Positions 26,411 through 35,225 of a stretch of DNA of 64,000 nt are shown in pieces. A program made the translations under genes and the position numbers. The stretch comes from JACKFE01 sp050248735. GTDB taxonomy: Bacteria; Nitrospirota; Nitrospiria; Nitrospirales; UBA8639. Location: assembly GCA_050248735.1 (NCBI GenBank), contig JBFWRU010000004.1, positions 62,001-126,000 on the forward strand, given 5' to 3'. How positions within the stretch are numbered: the first letter of the stretch is position 1; every line of letters begins with the position of its first letter. A model generated the notes under the pieces. The model searched no databases. It was not told the DNA's origin and saw nothing but the letters and a program-made list of their open reading frames with translations.

Positions 26411-26597
26411 CCAGTCCCGCTCTGTCCATAGCTCCCTCAACACTGCGCCGATCCAATTTCAATCATTTCCGGGTATTCTCCTTCTCCTTTTGGTTTTTCT
26501 ACCTTATCTTCACAAAAATTCTCTCCTCGCTCACCAGACTGGATTACCCTCACCCTATCCAGTAAGATGCGCCATTCCCTGACAACCGGGCGGCAAG

Positions 26598-26651
26598 GAA
26601 TGGTTCATCCCTTGATGATCACTCATCAACGGTGAACCATTCTCTTTTTTC
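26598..26651 (+). terminator. Rho-independent terminator after opgH
   Basis: A perfect 10-bp stem (26598-26607 with 26633-26642, GAATGGTTCA/TGAACCATTC) encloses a second perfect 7-bp stem (TTGATGA/TCATCAA, loop TCAC), followed by TCTTTTTT. It lies in the roughly 300-base gap after opgH. Nothing else was recognised in that gap. Confidence 0.75.
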
Positions 26652-26712
26652 AATCGACAAACAGAAAAGACCACACGATTAGGTACTCCTGAATCAAATG
26701 GAAGGTACAATC

Positions 26713-28527
26713 ATGCGATTCCCTCGACGACCACAGTCTACATCCCTGATGTCATACCTCACCGCTGCTCTCGTGTTTTTGAGCACAGGAGTGCAGGCCG
26801 ATGACTCCCTGAATAACCAAACCATCCAATTGGAAAAGCCAGCCTACTTTGCCACCTTGAACGGAGACGACCTCCAGCTACAACCTGGAAATTATGAGAT
26901 AGCCCCTTTACCTGACGGGCTTGAGATCATTCCCACCGATGGACAGCCCCCCATTCAATTGGCCACCACTCTGGACACACATGATCAGGGTTTGTCCGAA
27001 CCAATGGCGGTTTCCGTTCCCGGGATACCGGATGGGGATTCTGCAGACCGGCATGTGCTTGCGCTGTTTTTACCGGGTGGGCTGGTCTATGAAGCAGAGG
27101 GCACGTATAGCGGAATTCGCTCCCGTGCGATTGGTCCGCAAGACCTGATCACCGATCCGATGACCATCTATCTTGAGAAACCGGTGCACTTCCCTTCCCC
27201 TGATGGAAATGTCCTTGAAGTGAAGCCGGGAACTTACACCGTGGAGAGCACCGAACAAGGGATTCGGTTGTTGACCCCTGATTCAGAAGGCGGCCTCCTG
27301 TTGGAAATCCAACAGGAAAAAAATGATGGATTATTAGATACCTCCGTAGCGCTGTCTTTACCAGGCGATGCCGAGACCGAAGCCGACCTGCATTTTATCG
27401 TTCTGATGAATCCTAAAGGAGAAACTCTTCAGGCTTCAGGAACCTATAGCGGCATCCATCCACGTGGATTTTTTCAAAATATCGGCAAGGGTGCAAAAAG
27501 AACAGTGAACCGCGCCAAAGGCACCGTCAATCGGATTGGACAAGGTGCCAAACGCACCACTCAACACATCGGGAAGGGCATCCAAAAGACCGCCAGGGAT
27601 GCGGGAAAGCTGGCTCAAAAAGCGGCACTGGAAGCCAAGAAGAAAGCTGAATGGGTCGCCAGACAGGCCGCGCAGGGCGCCCTCATTGCCGCCAAAGCGG
27701 TCTGCAAGGCTGGCCTGACGGCCACCCGTATTGCGGCAGAGGTACAGGCCAAAATTTTAGGCCCGATTATGGGGGAACTGGCCAAAGCCCTCCAGATGGA
27801 CAAAGCGCAAGCCGCCCTTCGTCAAGCCATCAATACAATCAAACAACAACAGGGACCGGCTATCCAGCAGGCCATTAACGCCGGATTGACTCTGACCGAC
27901 CCGAAAAATATCAAAACCGTCAACCAATTGATGGACCCGAACCGCATGTGCGAGAAACCGGCGGCCACCGTGCAAAACACCTTTAAAAAGATGATCGGGG
28001 CTCCCTTACGTGCGGCCCTGACTGAGTCCCAAAATGCCAATCCCTCGCAAGTCCGATCCCGTGGGTCCGTGGCTTCCGCCAGCATTGGCATCGGAGGGAA
28101 TTTGGCAAAAATCGGTGGGGGTGAACTGGGAGTCAGCCATGCGTTTGATTTTGTGAACACATCTCATTGGTATCTGGATCTGGCCGCGATGTTGAAAACC
28201 AACGTGGGCGGCGGCGGTGGCGTCTCCATCGGCATTTTTCCAAAAGTGAATCCGGATACGGTCGGTGGGTGGTTTCTGGGAGCCGGCGTGGGCTTTCCCT
28301 TTCCTCACCCCAAACTAGCTAAGGTCATGGACGCCGGGCTGGACGTCTTCTTTGACTTTCCCCTGCGGATTGAACCGCCGTTCAAACCCCAGTGGGATTT
28401 AACCTCGGCCAAATTTTTTCTCGATCATTTTCAAGGATTTGCGGTCGGCGTGGGAGCAGGGAAAAGTGTGTCACCTGTCGATATCGCCCTGAAAGCCGGG
28501 GTTGGCATTCGCCTGACAAAGCCCTGA
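26713..28527 (+). CDS. Exported protein with two copies of the shared N-terminal module and a Gly-rich C-terminal domain
   Basis: 604 residues from ATG 26713, preferred over 26698 because GGAAGG lies 7 bases before it; residue numbers here count from 26698. Signal peptide, then two copies of the window's recurring ~100-residue module (42-143 and 155-256), each starting L-E-K-P and ending G-T-Y-S-G-I-x-x-R. Next is a basic helical stretch (about 260-340, NIGKGAKRTVNRAKG type repeats followed by Ala/Lys-rich helix), then from about 445 a glycine-rich beta region containing IFPKVNPDTVGGW. The same C-terminal type occurs in the protein at 50923-52326. Probably an envelope or secreted protein; function unknown. 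Confidence 0.75.
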   Translation: MRFPRRPQSTSLMSYLTAALVFLSTGVQADDSLNNQTIQLEKPAYFATLNGDDLQLQPGNYEIAPLPDGLEIIPTDGQPPIQLATTLDTHDQGLSEPMAVSVPGIPDGDSADRHVLALFLPGGLVYEAEGTYSGIRSRAIGPQDLITDPMTIYLEKPVHFPSPDGNVLEVKPGTYTVESTEQGIRLLTPDSEGGLLLEIQQEKNDGLLDTSVALSLPGDAETEADLHFIVLMNPKGETLQASGTYSGIHPRGFFQNIGKGAKRTVNRAKGTVNRIGQGAKRTTQHIGKGIQKTARDAGKLAQKAALEAKKKAEWVARQAAQGALIAAKAVCKAGLTATRIAAEVQAKILGPIMGELAKALQMDKAQAALRQAINTIKQQQGPAIQQAINAGLTLTDPKNIKTVNQLMDPNRMCEKPAATVQNTFKKMIGAPLRAALTESQNANPSQVRSRGSVASASIGIGGNLAKIGGGELGVSHAFDFVNTSHWYLDLAAMLKTNVGGGGGVSIGIFPKVNPDTVGGWFLGAGVGFPFPHPKLAKVMDAGLDVFFDFPLRIEPPFKPQWDLTSAKFFLDHFQGFAVGVGAGKSVSPVDIALKAGVGIRLTKP

Positions 28528-28644
28528 GTTTCCCAGCCCGTGGGCAAATCGGCAAAACTCAGGGCAGGCCTGACTACCACAGATTTCGCGGCAGTCGAAG
28601 GGCTCCGAGATGGCCGACTGCTGTTTTTGGGATCAAGAAACCTG

Positions 28645-28681
28645 ACCAGCGGGAAGCCAATTGGCTCCCCGCTGGTTTTTT
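28645..28681 (+). terminator. Rho-independent terminator
   Basis: A 14-bp stem with one mismatch (28645-28658 with 28663-28676), loop AATT, followed by a run of T. It lies 118 bases after the module gene. The rest of 28528-28968 shows no gene or recognisable element. Confidence 0.85.
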
Positions 28682-28968
28682 GTGGAGATTTCAGTCCTGC
28701 TCAGCAGACCGTGCGATAACATTCGATTCGGAATGCCTGGCTATCGCAATGTCAAAATTTCGAGGATCTATTCTCATATCTTCAGCCGGATTCACCCCTC
28801 AAAGTTATAATGGCGCTATACCGATGGGCATATTACGTCAATTCTGCGCCTGGAAAATGGTTGACAGATCTTTGAAATCAGACGAGAATCGCGTCATAAA
28901 TTCCGGACCAGCAGGGGCAAGATATCCCGATCAGATCAGGGTTCACGGAAAGTAGGAGGTACGACACG

Positions 28969-29178
28969 ATGAGTAGCACTAAAGAATTATTAGATGAGGC
29001 CATGAAACTCAAACCAGAGGAACGGTTTATCTTGGTTGAGGGTTTGATAAAGAGCCTGGATGAACCAGACAAGAAGCTGGATGAAATCTGGGCGGAAGAA
29101 TCAGAAAATAGGCTCAAAGCCTATCGGGAAGGAAAGCTGGAAGGCATTCCAATGCAGGAAATATTTAACGAAGAATGA
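28969..29178 (+). CDS. Addiction module antitoxin component (RelB/ParD-like, TIGR02574 type)
   Basis: 69 residues with the family's pattern: an N-terminal helix then LKPEERFILVEGLIKSLDEPD, the acidic WAEESENRLKAYREGK and an IPMQEIF ending. GGAGGT lies 8 bases before ATG. The toxin-type gene overlaps its stop codon by four bases, the usual antitoxin-first order. Confidence 0.85.
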   Translation: MSSTKELLDEAMKLKPEERFILVEGLIKSLDEPDKKLDEIWAEESENRLKAYREGKLEGIPMQEIFNEE

Positions 29179-29475
29179 TGCGCGTTATCTTCACCAGAAT
29201 GGCAAGACAGGAATTGAAAGATGCTATCCGTTACTATGAACTCGAATATTCAGGGCTTGGAAGCAAGTTCAAGGAGGAAGTGAGAAAGGCTGTCTTACGA
29301 ATTGTCGCGTTTCCTCAAGCATGGTCCACTGAGCGTGGAGATGTCAGAAAGTGTCTCCTTCACAAGTTTCCATACAAATTGTATGTACTCTATAGAAGGC
29401 GATCATATTCTTATCATTGCCGTAGCGCACCAACACCGGAAACCGGACTACTGGGTTGACAGGGATGAAGCATAA
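29175..29475 (+). pseudogene. RelE/ParE-family toxin with a frameshift near the C-terminus
   Basis: The first ~70 residues (VIFTRMARQELKDAIRYYE, GLGSKFKEEV, FPQAWS) match the RelE/ParE toxin family. After FPYKL, near 29381-29387, the reading frame changes: the annotated frame runs into YVLYRRRSYSYH and stops at 29459, whereas the +1 frame reads YSIEGDHILIIAVAHQHRKP and on to a stop at 29473-29475, which is the typical family ending. A one-base indel has probably broken the toxin, or there is a sequencing error. The antitoxin is intact. Confidence 0.75.
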
Positions 29476-29847
29476 CGAGAGGTTCCTATGGCAGTATGGG
29501 GAAATGAGGGTCCGACCTGAATTTCATAAGGGCTCCCCTTTGACAGGAAATGGCTCTCACAGATTGCTTGCGAAGATATCAGGGCCGCTCACAACTCCAT
29601 CGCGAAAAATGTTTAATTCGGAATAACGTTTTCCATCAATTATCGTATGAAGAAATCCACGTTTAAAAAGGAAGTGGCGTTAGACCGATCCGTATCAGAT
29701 GCCGTCATTAATGGACCCGTGCCACAAAGCATTGAACAGAAAATGCTTTTGCCGTATTCTTCAAAAAAAACGATGATAGGTTACAGATGTAGAAATTGGC
29801 AGATTCGACTCTTATGTGGATCCGCCTAATCATTGTTGGCGATCAAA
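29476..29847. other. Intergenic region after the TA pair
   Basis: About 370 bases. It contains a 60-codon frame (29647-29829) with no ribosome binding site and no recognised homology character, which I do not call. Nothing else is seen. Confidence 0.4.
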
Positions 29848-30675
29848 ATGCGTTACAGCGCTGATTACTCAACGCTACTTCATCTGTTTATCCGCCTTGT
29901 CGAGTCGCAAGCTGGACAGACGATCAAGTCCGGCGAGGCCTGGTTAAACAACGCTCAGACACTTTCGATCAAGCTGTTCCGCCATCTCGTTTCAATACAG
30001 ACCATCTCAGCTGGTGCCACCGTTGAACAAGTCGGAATTCCGACGGTATCTTTTGTAGACCATGCATCAGTCAAGGTGGTTGCCCGCGCTGCGCTGGAGA
30101 CATATCTGGTGTTCTTTTATCTTTATGGGGGTATTGATTGGTCACTTTCTGAGTTCAGACACAAATCATGGCAGCTTGGTGGTCTTATTGATCGTCAGCT
30201 CTTTCATGCGTCCACTGAAGAGCACCGCGAGGTGTTAGCGAGGGAGAAGCAGCAGATTGACGCTCTCAAATCGGAAATTGAGAAAGACCCTCTACTTCAG
30301 AGATATACAACGAAGCAACGTGCCAAGCTCCTTGCTGGAGATTGGCGCGTTGGTAACGGGTGGGCAAATCTTAGTGTCGAAGCTGGTTTCCACGAAAAGT
30401 GGTTCAAAAACATATACGGTTATCTTTGCGGCTACTCTCACTCCAGCTACCTGAGCGCACTCCAGGTCGGGCAAGCACAAACGATCGAAGAACAAGTAAA
30501 ACTGACGGAATTTATCTTAGGCATCGGTATTGTGATCATGGCACATTTCGCATCCAGTTATTCCGGCACTTTCAACTCTGCAAGTGCCGTTCTTGAGGGA
30601 ACTGCGGAGGCTAAGGGCGTTGCCGAGAAGTGGCGATTCGGGGCCAAAGAAATGGCGGCGATATATGACAGCTAA
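29848..30675 (+). CDS. DUF5677-like hypothetical protein
   Basis: 275 residues from ATG 29848; a TTG at 29833 would add five residues. Helical and soluble, with ARAALETYLVFFYLY near the middle and a YGYLCGYSHSSYLSALQ motif near residue 190, the pattern of DUF5677-type proteins found in variable genome regions. No function is known. Codon use differs from the neighbouring exported-protein genes, and it lies between two toxin-antitoxin pairs, which suggests a horizontally acquired patch. Confidence 0.55.
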   Translation: MRYSADYSTLLHLFIRLVESQAGQTIKSGEAWLNNAQTLSIKLFRHLVSIQTISAGATVEQVGIPTVSFVDHASVKVVARAALETYLVFFYLYGGIDWSLSEFRHKSWQLGGLIDRQLFHASTEEHREVLAREKQQIDALKSEIEKDPLLQRYTTKQRAKLLAGDWRVGNGWANLSVEAGFHEKWFKNIYGYLCGYSHSSYLSALQVGQAQTIEEQVKLTEFILGIGIVIMAHFASSYSGTFNSASAVLEGTAEAKGVAEKWRFGAKEMAAIYDS

Positions 30676-30800
30676 CAATCGGCTTGAGAAAGACCTACGG
30701 CCCCGCTCGCAAAGCTCGCGAACCGTGGCTTCTCAGCCGCGAACTCTGTTACCACCCATCTTCTCCTGATTGTTTTCTGAATTTGTGAGACAATATTCCC

Positions 30801-31106
30801 GTGGAGAACCCGTTTCAATATCATTTTGAGTGGGATCCAGGTAAAGCCCGGCAAAACGAGAAAAAACATGGTGTCACGTTTGAACGCGCAGCCTCCATCT
30901 TTCTTGATCCACAAGCTTTGTCTCTATTTGACGAGGAGCATAGTCAGGGAGAAGACCGGTGGATCACCATCGGACTTGATCGGACAGGAGTGCTACTGGT
31001 CGCCTGCCACACTTATCGCGAAGAAACAGGAACTCTTGTGCGGATACGGATTATCTCTGGGCGGAAGCCGACGAAGAATGAGGCTAAATATTATGGGAGG
31101 GACTAA
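30801..31106 (+). CDS. brnT: BrnT-family (DUF497) toxin
   Basis: 101 residues, GTG start. It follows the BrnT pattern closely: FEWDPGKARQNEKKHGV with the conserved KHGV, then FLDPQ, HSQGEDRW, and RIISGRKPTKNEAKYY. BrnT toxins are RelE-fold ribonucleases. The antitoxin-type gene starts 3 bases after the stop codon, the toxin-first order typical of BrnTA. Confidence 0.88.
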   Translation: MENPFQYHFEWDPGKARQNEKKHGVTFERAASIFLDPQALSLFDEEHSQGEDRWITIGLDRTGVLLVACHTYREETGTLVRIRIISGRKPTKNEAKYYGRD

Positions 31107-31109
31107 ATA

Positions 31110-31310
31110 ATGAAACGTGAATATGACTTTTCCAAAGCTGAGCGAGGCAAATTTTTCAAAGAGGGTGCGGAACTTCGACTCCCCATTTACCTCGAGACCA
31201 AACTACAACACCAGCTTGAGCGTCTTTCCCAGAAAACCGGCAAGGATGTTGGAGACATGGTTAATGAGCTGGTAAAGAAGGAAGTTGAGTTAATCCAAGA
31301 GTCCCTATAA
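31110..31310 (+). CDS. Antitoxin partner of the BrnT-like toxin
   Basis: 66 residues beginning MKREYDFSKAERGKFF, then LRLPIYLETKLQHQL and a helical end (VGDMVNELVKKEVELI), a ribbon-helix-helix-like antitoxin pattern common next to DUF497 toxins. It is shorter than classical BrnA. Being 3 bases downstream of brnT it is co-transcribed and probably autoregulates the pair. Confidence 0.75.
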   Translation: MKREYDFSKAERGKFFKEGAELRLPIYLETKLQHQLERLSQKTGKDVGDMVNELVKKEVELIQESL

Positions 31311-31380
31311 AAAACCTGATGCTTGGAAGCCAGTCGGCCTTCCCACGACGGTTTCGGAAGCCTGCCGGTACCTCGATAAA

Positions 31381-31551
31381 GAGATATTGCAGAATTTTAT
31401 CATTCGGAGTACCGTTCCTCTGCTTTCAGTCGAAAGGAGTCACTTGCCATGGAGCAGGGTTGGGTTCCACCAGGATATTTTGCCCTTCTCTTTTCTTTCT
31501 CTCCATACGGTGAGTACCGACACGGGAACGATCCTCCTGAAAAGCCAACCC
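31381..31551. repeat. Diverged intergenic repeat, copy 1 (with a partial copy at 31820-31850)
   Basis: The block GAGATATTGC to ATTCGGAGTACCGTTC (31381-31417) and the downstream segment TACCGACACGG-N3-CGATCCTCCTG (from about 31515) recur in the same order at 34871-35030. A further match to the second segment lies at 31820-31850 (TACCGTCACGG-N3-CGATCC). The 744-base gap 31311-32054 therefore holds duplicated leader-like sequence upstream of the exported protein at 32055. Its several short frames lack start signals. Confidence 0.6.
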
Positions 31552-32054
31552 GAAGTTTTTCCCGCCTCACCTCAGGCAAAGGCCATGGTTCTTTTTTTGT
31601 TCACCTTCCGTATTTCTTCATCGTTTTCTCTGTTATCCACCCCCTGAGCGGAATTGAACCTTTTCTCAATCCGTTTCGACAGACCACTACACAATTAAGT
31701 TTCCCGAGTATGTTCGCACCCGATACGGGTAGGAAGAGCATGAGATGAAGTTCCCATGGCGTTGTACTTTTCATCTGCCTAAGTGGGTCAATTTAAATCT
31801 GACCACTCCCTGGGGCTCATACCGTCACGGATCCGATCCACCGGACTATCGGGAATTACCAAAGGACCGAATTCTTGCCCATCCCTCCGTCTTAGATTTT
31901 TGCCGAACCAATCATTCTTACTCCCTCTCATTTGGTCCAACGGGTTCCCCTATTCCAGAACATTCTTGGGGTTCGCATATCTTACTTGTCCGTAAACGGT
32001 CGCCACACTTCGATCTGTCTTCAATTTACTCTTATTCCACGTGAGGGGATCATA

Positions 32055-32903
32055 ATGAACAATTTTATGATAATGAAACTTACAGTCGGATTTTGCAGTG
32101 TAATTCTGTGGGGAGCAACCTTGAACGAAGCCTTGGCATATGTTGGGGACGATCCCGTTATCATCACTCCACACAGTTGTAATTTTACGACCGTGTCAGC
32201 CGAGTATGGCCCTGATGGGAGCATCCGGTACAACCTCATGGGCGCCTGCAACGGCACGCCGATCACCGGACAGATGGCCTATGGCACAAACCAGCAAATG
32301 GCAGAAAAGTTTTATTATAAAGAAGCACAAATCCGCACCACCGCCATATGCCCGGCCGACCCTTGGATTTCCGGAGTCCCATGTGAGGATCAGCAAGTCG
32401 CCACAAAGGGCGCAGACCCCGGTTCTCTCATTTACCAAAAAGCACCATTATCCCTGCGCGTGGTTGGAGCCCCACAAATGTTTCAGAACGCCCATGCCAA
32501 CGCGGCTCATCCGAAACCACCTGGTCCCCCGGTAAATACAAAGGCCGTCTTGAGATCGGGATTCACCAGCATCCCAAAAGCCACGGTCTCCTGGCTCGGG
32601 CCCGATCAACAGGGCGCCTATGGGCCCTATTTAAACTTTATTGTCGAAGCCAGACCACAACACGCCGAAGGGGCCGCTTGGATTAAACTTGGCGGTATCT
32701 CGCGCCACACCGCGCAGGACTATCAATTGGTTGTCCAATTTCCTCCCACTCCTCAGGGCATAAAGGGGTGGGAAGTACGCGCCTGCTCCACGACGGTATT
32801 TACCCGCACCTGTAGCGGCCCGATTATTCCCACCTTGCCCCCCCATAAAGGATCGCATCGATCGAATTACTCCGGGATCACACCTGAGCGTTGTGCCGGA
32901 TAA
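32055..32903 (+). CDS. Exported hypothetical protein
   Basis: 282 residues from ATG 32055 (GAGGGG about 6 bases upstream); the longer frame from 31932 lacks such a site. Signal peptide ends near EALA-YV. The mature part contains Cys pairs (HSCNF, GACNG, ICPADP, VPCED, RACST, RTCSG) that could form disulfides, and a beta-rich second half (YLNFIVEARPQHAEG, YQLVVQFPPTPQG) resembling a fibronectin-like strand pattern. Not recognised. The next frame overlaps its end by 11 bases. Confidence 0.65.
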   Translation: MNNFMIMKLTVGFCSVILWGATLNEALAYVGDDPVIITPHSCNFTTVSAEYGPDGSIRYNLMGACNGTPITGQMAYGTNQQMAEKFYYKEAQIRTTAICPADPWISGVPCEDQQVATKGADPGSLIYQKAPLSLRVVGAPQMFQNAHANAAHPKPPGPPVNTKAVLRSGFTSIPKATVSWLGPDQQGAYGPYLNFIVEARPQHAEGAAWIKLGGISRHTAQDYQLVVQFPPTPQGIKGWEVRACSTTVFTRTCSGPIIPTLPPHKGSHRSNYSGITPERCAG

Positions 32904-33282
32904 AAAGTCTCCAATTACCCAACAACAGTTGCGAGACAAAGCCTTTTCTGAAGCCAGCCCAAGCAGTCCATCGCCAGGCTCAAAATCCGCGCTGAACCCT
33001 CAACCCTTACCGCCCAAAATTGTTTCTCCGTCGATTCCTCGCATTCCTCCCGGGGCGGGAAATGTGGCACTTAATCCGCAGCCTTTACCGCCGAAGGCCC
33101 TGAGCATACAACCAGTAGCCCCCAAGTCCTTTGGGTTTGGATCGATTATGCGTCGTGGTATTCCGGAAGGCGAGTCGCCAGCTACCGATAATTCCCCTGC
33201 GGACTCCCCGCCGGTTCAGAAAGTACCTGACACTGCACCATCTGACGAGGCGCCGCTTGCAGATGAGAAGCCTGCGCCCTGA
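32893..33282 (+). CDS. Pro-rich protein with NPQPLPPK repeats and a C-terminal RRGI motif
   Basis: 129 residues, GTG start overlapping the end of the previous gene. No signal peptide seen. It contains two copies of ALNPQPLPPK, an unusual short motif, and a tail with SIMRRGIPEGE followed by a Pro/Asp/Ala-rich end. The same RRGI-type tail occurs at 41282, 42011 and 63810. Mostly disordered. It may be translated as a coupled partner of the upstream exported protein. Confidence 0.55.
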   Translation: MPDKKSPITQQQLRDKAFSEASPSSPSPGSKSALNPQPLPPKIVSPSIPRIPPGAGNVALNPQPLPPKALSIQPVAPKSFGFGSIMRRGIPEGESPATDNSPADSPPVQKVPDTAPSDEAPLADEKPAP

Positions 33283-34852
33283 TTCCACGACGGGGCATAA
33301 TTTTCTCTGTGGTGTGCAGTCAGTGAACAGGCCCCCTGTTACGCTCTCACATCGCTGGATCCTGTCAGGGTTTTTGTGCCTGACAGGATCGGCCCTGTTT
33401 ATCTCGGCCTTTCCGCCTTGGAACCTCGGATTAGTGACAGGCTGGCTTGCCGTTGTGCCGTTGATTGCAGCAGTGGCCGGTTCGCCGGCACTGCGAGCGG
33501 CGTTTTTCGGCTGGCTCTTTGGCTTAACGGTTAATCTGGGGATCTTCGCCTGGCTCTTCGTCGTCCCAGGATTTCGCTGGTACCACTTTCTCCTGCTGAA
33601 CGCTTACCTCGCTCTCTATCCGGCTTTGTGGTGCATGATTGTCGCCCGCTTGGTACATAACTCGATGACGGCCCAGATCGGGGTGGCCTGCGCCTGGGTG
33701 TTGATCGATTACGTTCGTGCGCACGCCGGGTTTCTGGCGTTACCCTGGATCACACTCGCACAGTCGCAGATCGATAATGCTCCGCTTCTCCAGGTAGCGC
33801 CACTGTTCGGCGAGCCGGGCGTGACATTTCTGGTGGTCCTCGGCAATCTGACTATCTGGAATCTGGCGAATGGCTGGCTGACCCGATGCGCCTGGCTTGG
33901 TGTATTACCGGTGCTGGGCGCGATGACCCTCGGCGCATATCTGCTGACTTACTCCGGAACCGTTTCCGAACCAACTATCAAGGTCGCTGCTCTGGGAACA
34001 GACTTCTCTGCCCGCGTGTCCCCAGCACCCGATCTACAAAAACAGCTGGATGCCCGGATTGAATACTTCCAGAAGACCCTTCCGTCCGATGTCGAGATCG
34101 TCGCCTGGCCCGAATCGGCTCTCATCAATCCCCAACAATTTCCAGGGCCATTGGACCAGCTCCAACAACTCGTCAAGCACAAGCAGGTCACACTGGTGAC
34201 CGGCGTTGCGGAAGCCACGAAGTTTGATCATAGACTGAAGGAACCTTCATTATTCGACACGAAGTTGCGTAGCGGTGCCCGGCTCATCACCCCGGACGAT
34301 CATATTCCCCAGCAATATGAAAAAACGCGGTTAGTGCCCTTCGCCGAAACGATGCCACTCAAAGGCTGGGTTACCTGGCCGGTCTGGCTGATCACGCCCA
34401 TTCCCGAAGTCATCCCCGGACCGGCACCGCGCAGTTACCCGGTGCCGGGGGGAGTGCGTGTGGGGATTATGATCTGCTGGGAATCCCTCTTTGCCGACCA
34501 CACCAGGGCACTCATCCACGATGGCGCCACCCTACTGGTGATGCTTTCCAATGAAGGCTGGTTTGCCGATCCGGCTGGCGCCCAGCACAATCTCACGGCT
34601 CGCATGCGTGCCGCCGAAACCCAGCGATCGGTTGTTGTCTCCAGTAATATGGGACCTCCTCTCGTAATCGATCCGTTCGGCCGCGTGATCGCCGGCAATT
34701 CTCTGGATTCTGGAATGCGCTGGGCGACGGCAGATGTGCCCATCGTGACAGAAAAAACCTTCTATTCCAGCTTTGGTGACGTATTTGTCCTGCTCTGTGG
34801 GATGTTTATACTGGTATTTATTGCCACCAGGCTACGGATGCGACGAGTCTGA
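33263..34852 (+). CDS. lnt: Apolipoprotein N-acyltransferase Lnt
   Basis: 529 residues from ATG 33263; it overlaps the preceding gene by 20 bases and a downstream GTG could be used instead. N-terminal half: six or more membrane segments. C-terminal nitrilase-like domain with the catalytic triad Glu284 (AWPESA), Lys354 (QYEKTRLVPFAE) and Cys405 (MICWES); spacing matches E267/K335/C387 of the E. coli enzyme. Lnt adds the third acyl chain to lipoproteins in the inner membrane. Being embedded among exported-protein genes, it may be a dedicated second copy serving them (inference; the rest of the genome is not visible). Confidence 0.88.
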   Translation: MRSLRPDSTTGHNFLCGVQSVNRPPVTLSHRWILSGFLCLTGSALFISAFPPWNLGLVTGWLAVVPLIAAVAGSPALRAAFFGWLFGLTVNLGIFAWLFVVPGFRWYHFLLLNAYLALYPALWCMIVARLVHNSMTAQIGVACAWVLIDYVRAHAGFLALPWITLAQSQIDNAPLLQVAPLFGEPGVTFLVVLGNLTIWNLANGWLTRCAWLGVLPVLGAMTLGAYLLTYSGTVSEPTIKVAALGTDFSARVSPAPDLQKQLDARIEYFQKTLPSDVEIVAWPESALINPQQFPGPLDQLQQLVKHKQVTLVTGVAEATKFDHRLKEPSLFDTKLRSGARLITPDDHIPQQYEKTRLVPFAETMPLKGWVTWPVWLITPIPEVIPGPAPRSYPVPGGVRVGIMICWESLFADHTRALIHDGATLLVMLSNEGWFADPAGAQHNLTARMRAAETQRSVVVSSNMGPPLVIDPFGRVIAGNSLDSGMRWATADVPIVTEKTFYSSFGDVFVLLCGMFILVFIATRLRMRRV

Positions 34853-34870
34853 CGAACCGATATGGCAAAG

Positions 34871-35045
34871 GGATATTGCGGTTACTTTTGATTCGGAGTA
34901 CCGTTCTGCCACCATTATTCAGGATGGACTAATTATCAATAAGCCCCGATCATGCCTCCAAGGATCCTCAACCTACTTTTTTGTCCCTTCCGTCGGTACC
35001 GCCACGGCTGCGATCCTCCTGGACGACTACCCCGAATTTATTTCA
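34871..35045. repeat. Diverged intergenic repeat, copy 2
   Basis: Matches copy 1 (31381-31551) in the same order: GGATATTGCGG with ATTCGGAGTACCGTTC (34871-34907), then TACCGCCACGG-N3-CGATCCTCCTGGA (about 34997-35023). Later segments (CTTGAACCTTCTTTACAGTCC near 35133) also resemble 31654-31680. It fills the 373-base gap before the exported gene at 35226, so the two exported genes share related leaders. Confidence 0.6.
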
Positions 35046-35225
35046 TCCCCACGGTAATCGAGTCAGGGTACCCTTCCCTGTCCCGCTTTTCAGACTTTTT
35101 TGAATATTCCCCGCTTTCTCAAGATCCTAGTCACTTGAACCTTCTTTACAGTCCATTCGACGCACTACCAGACGAAGAGGATTTCTTAATTCTTCAAATC
35201 TGAGGGGCAGGATAGAGGAGAAATA

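Noticed and set aside
29647..29829. 60-codon frame after the TA pair
   Set aside because: No start signal or family resemblance.
31387..32044. Several overlapping forward frames with repeated YRHGxDPP
   Set aside because: No ribosome binding sites and frames change between copies; treated as a DNA-level repeat rather than genes.
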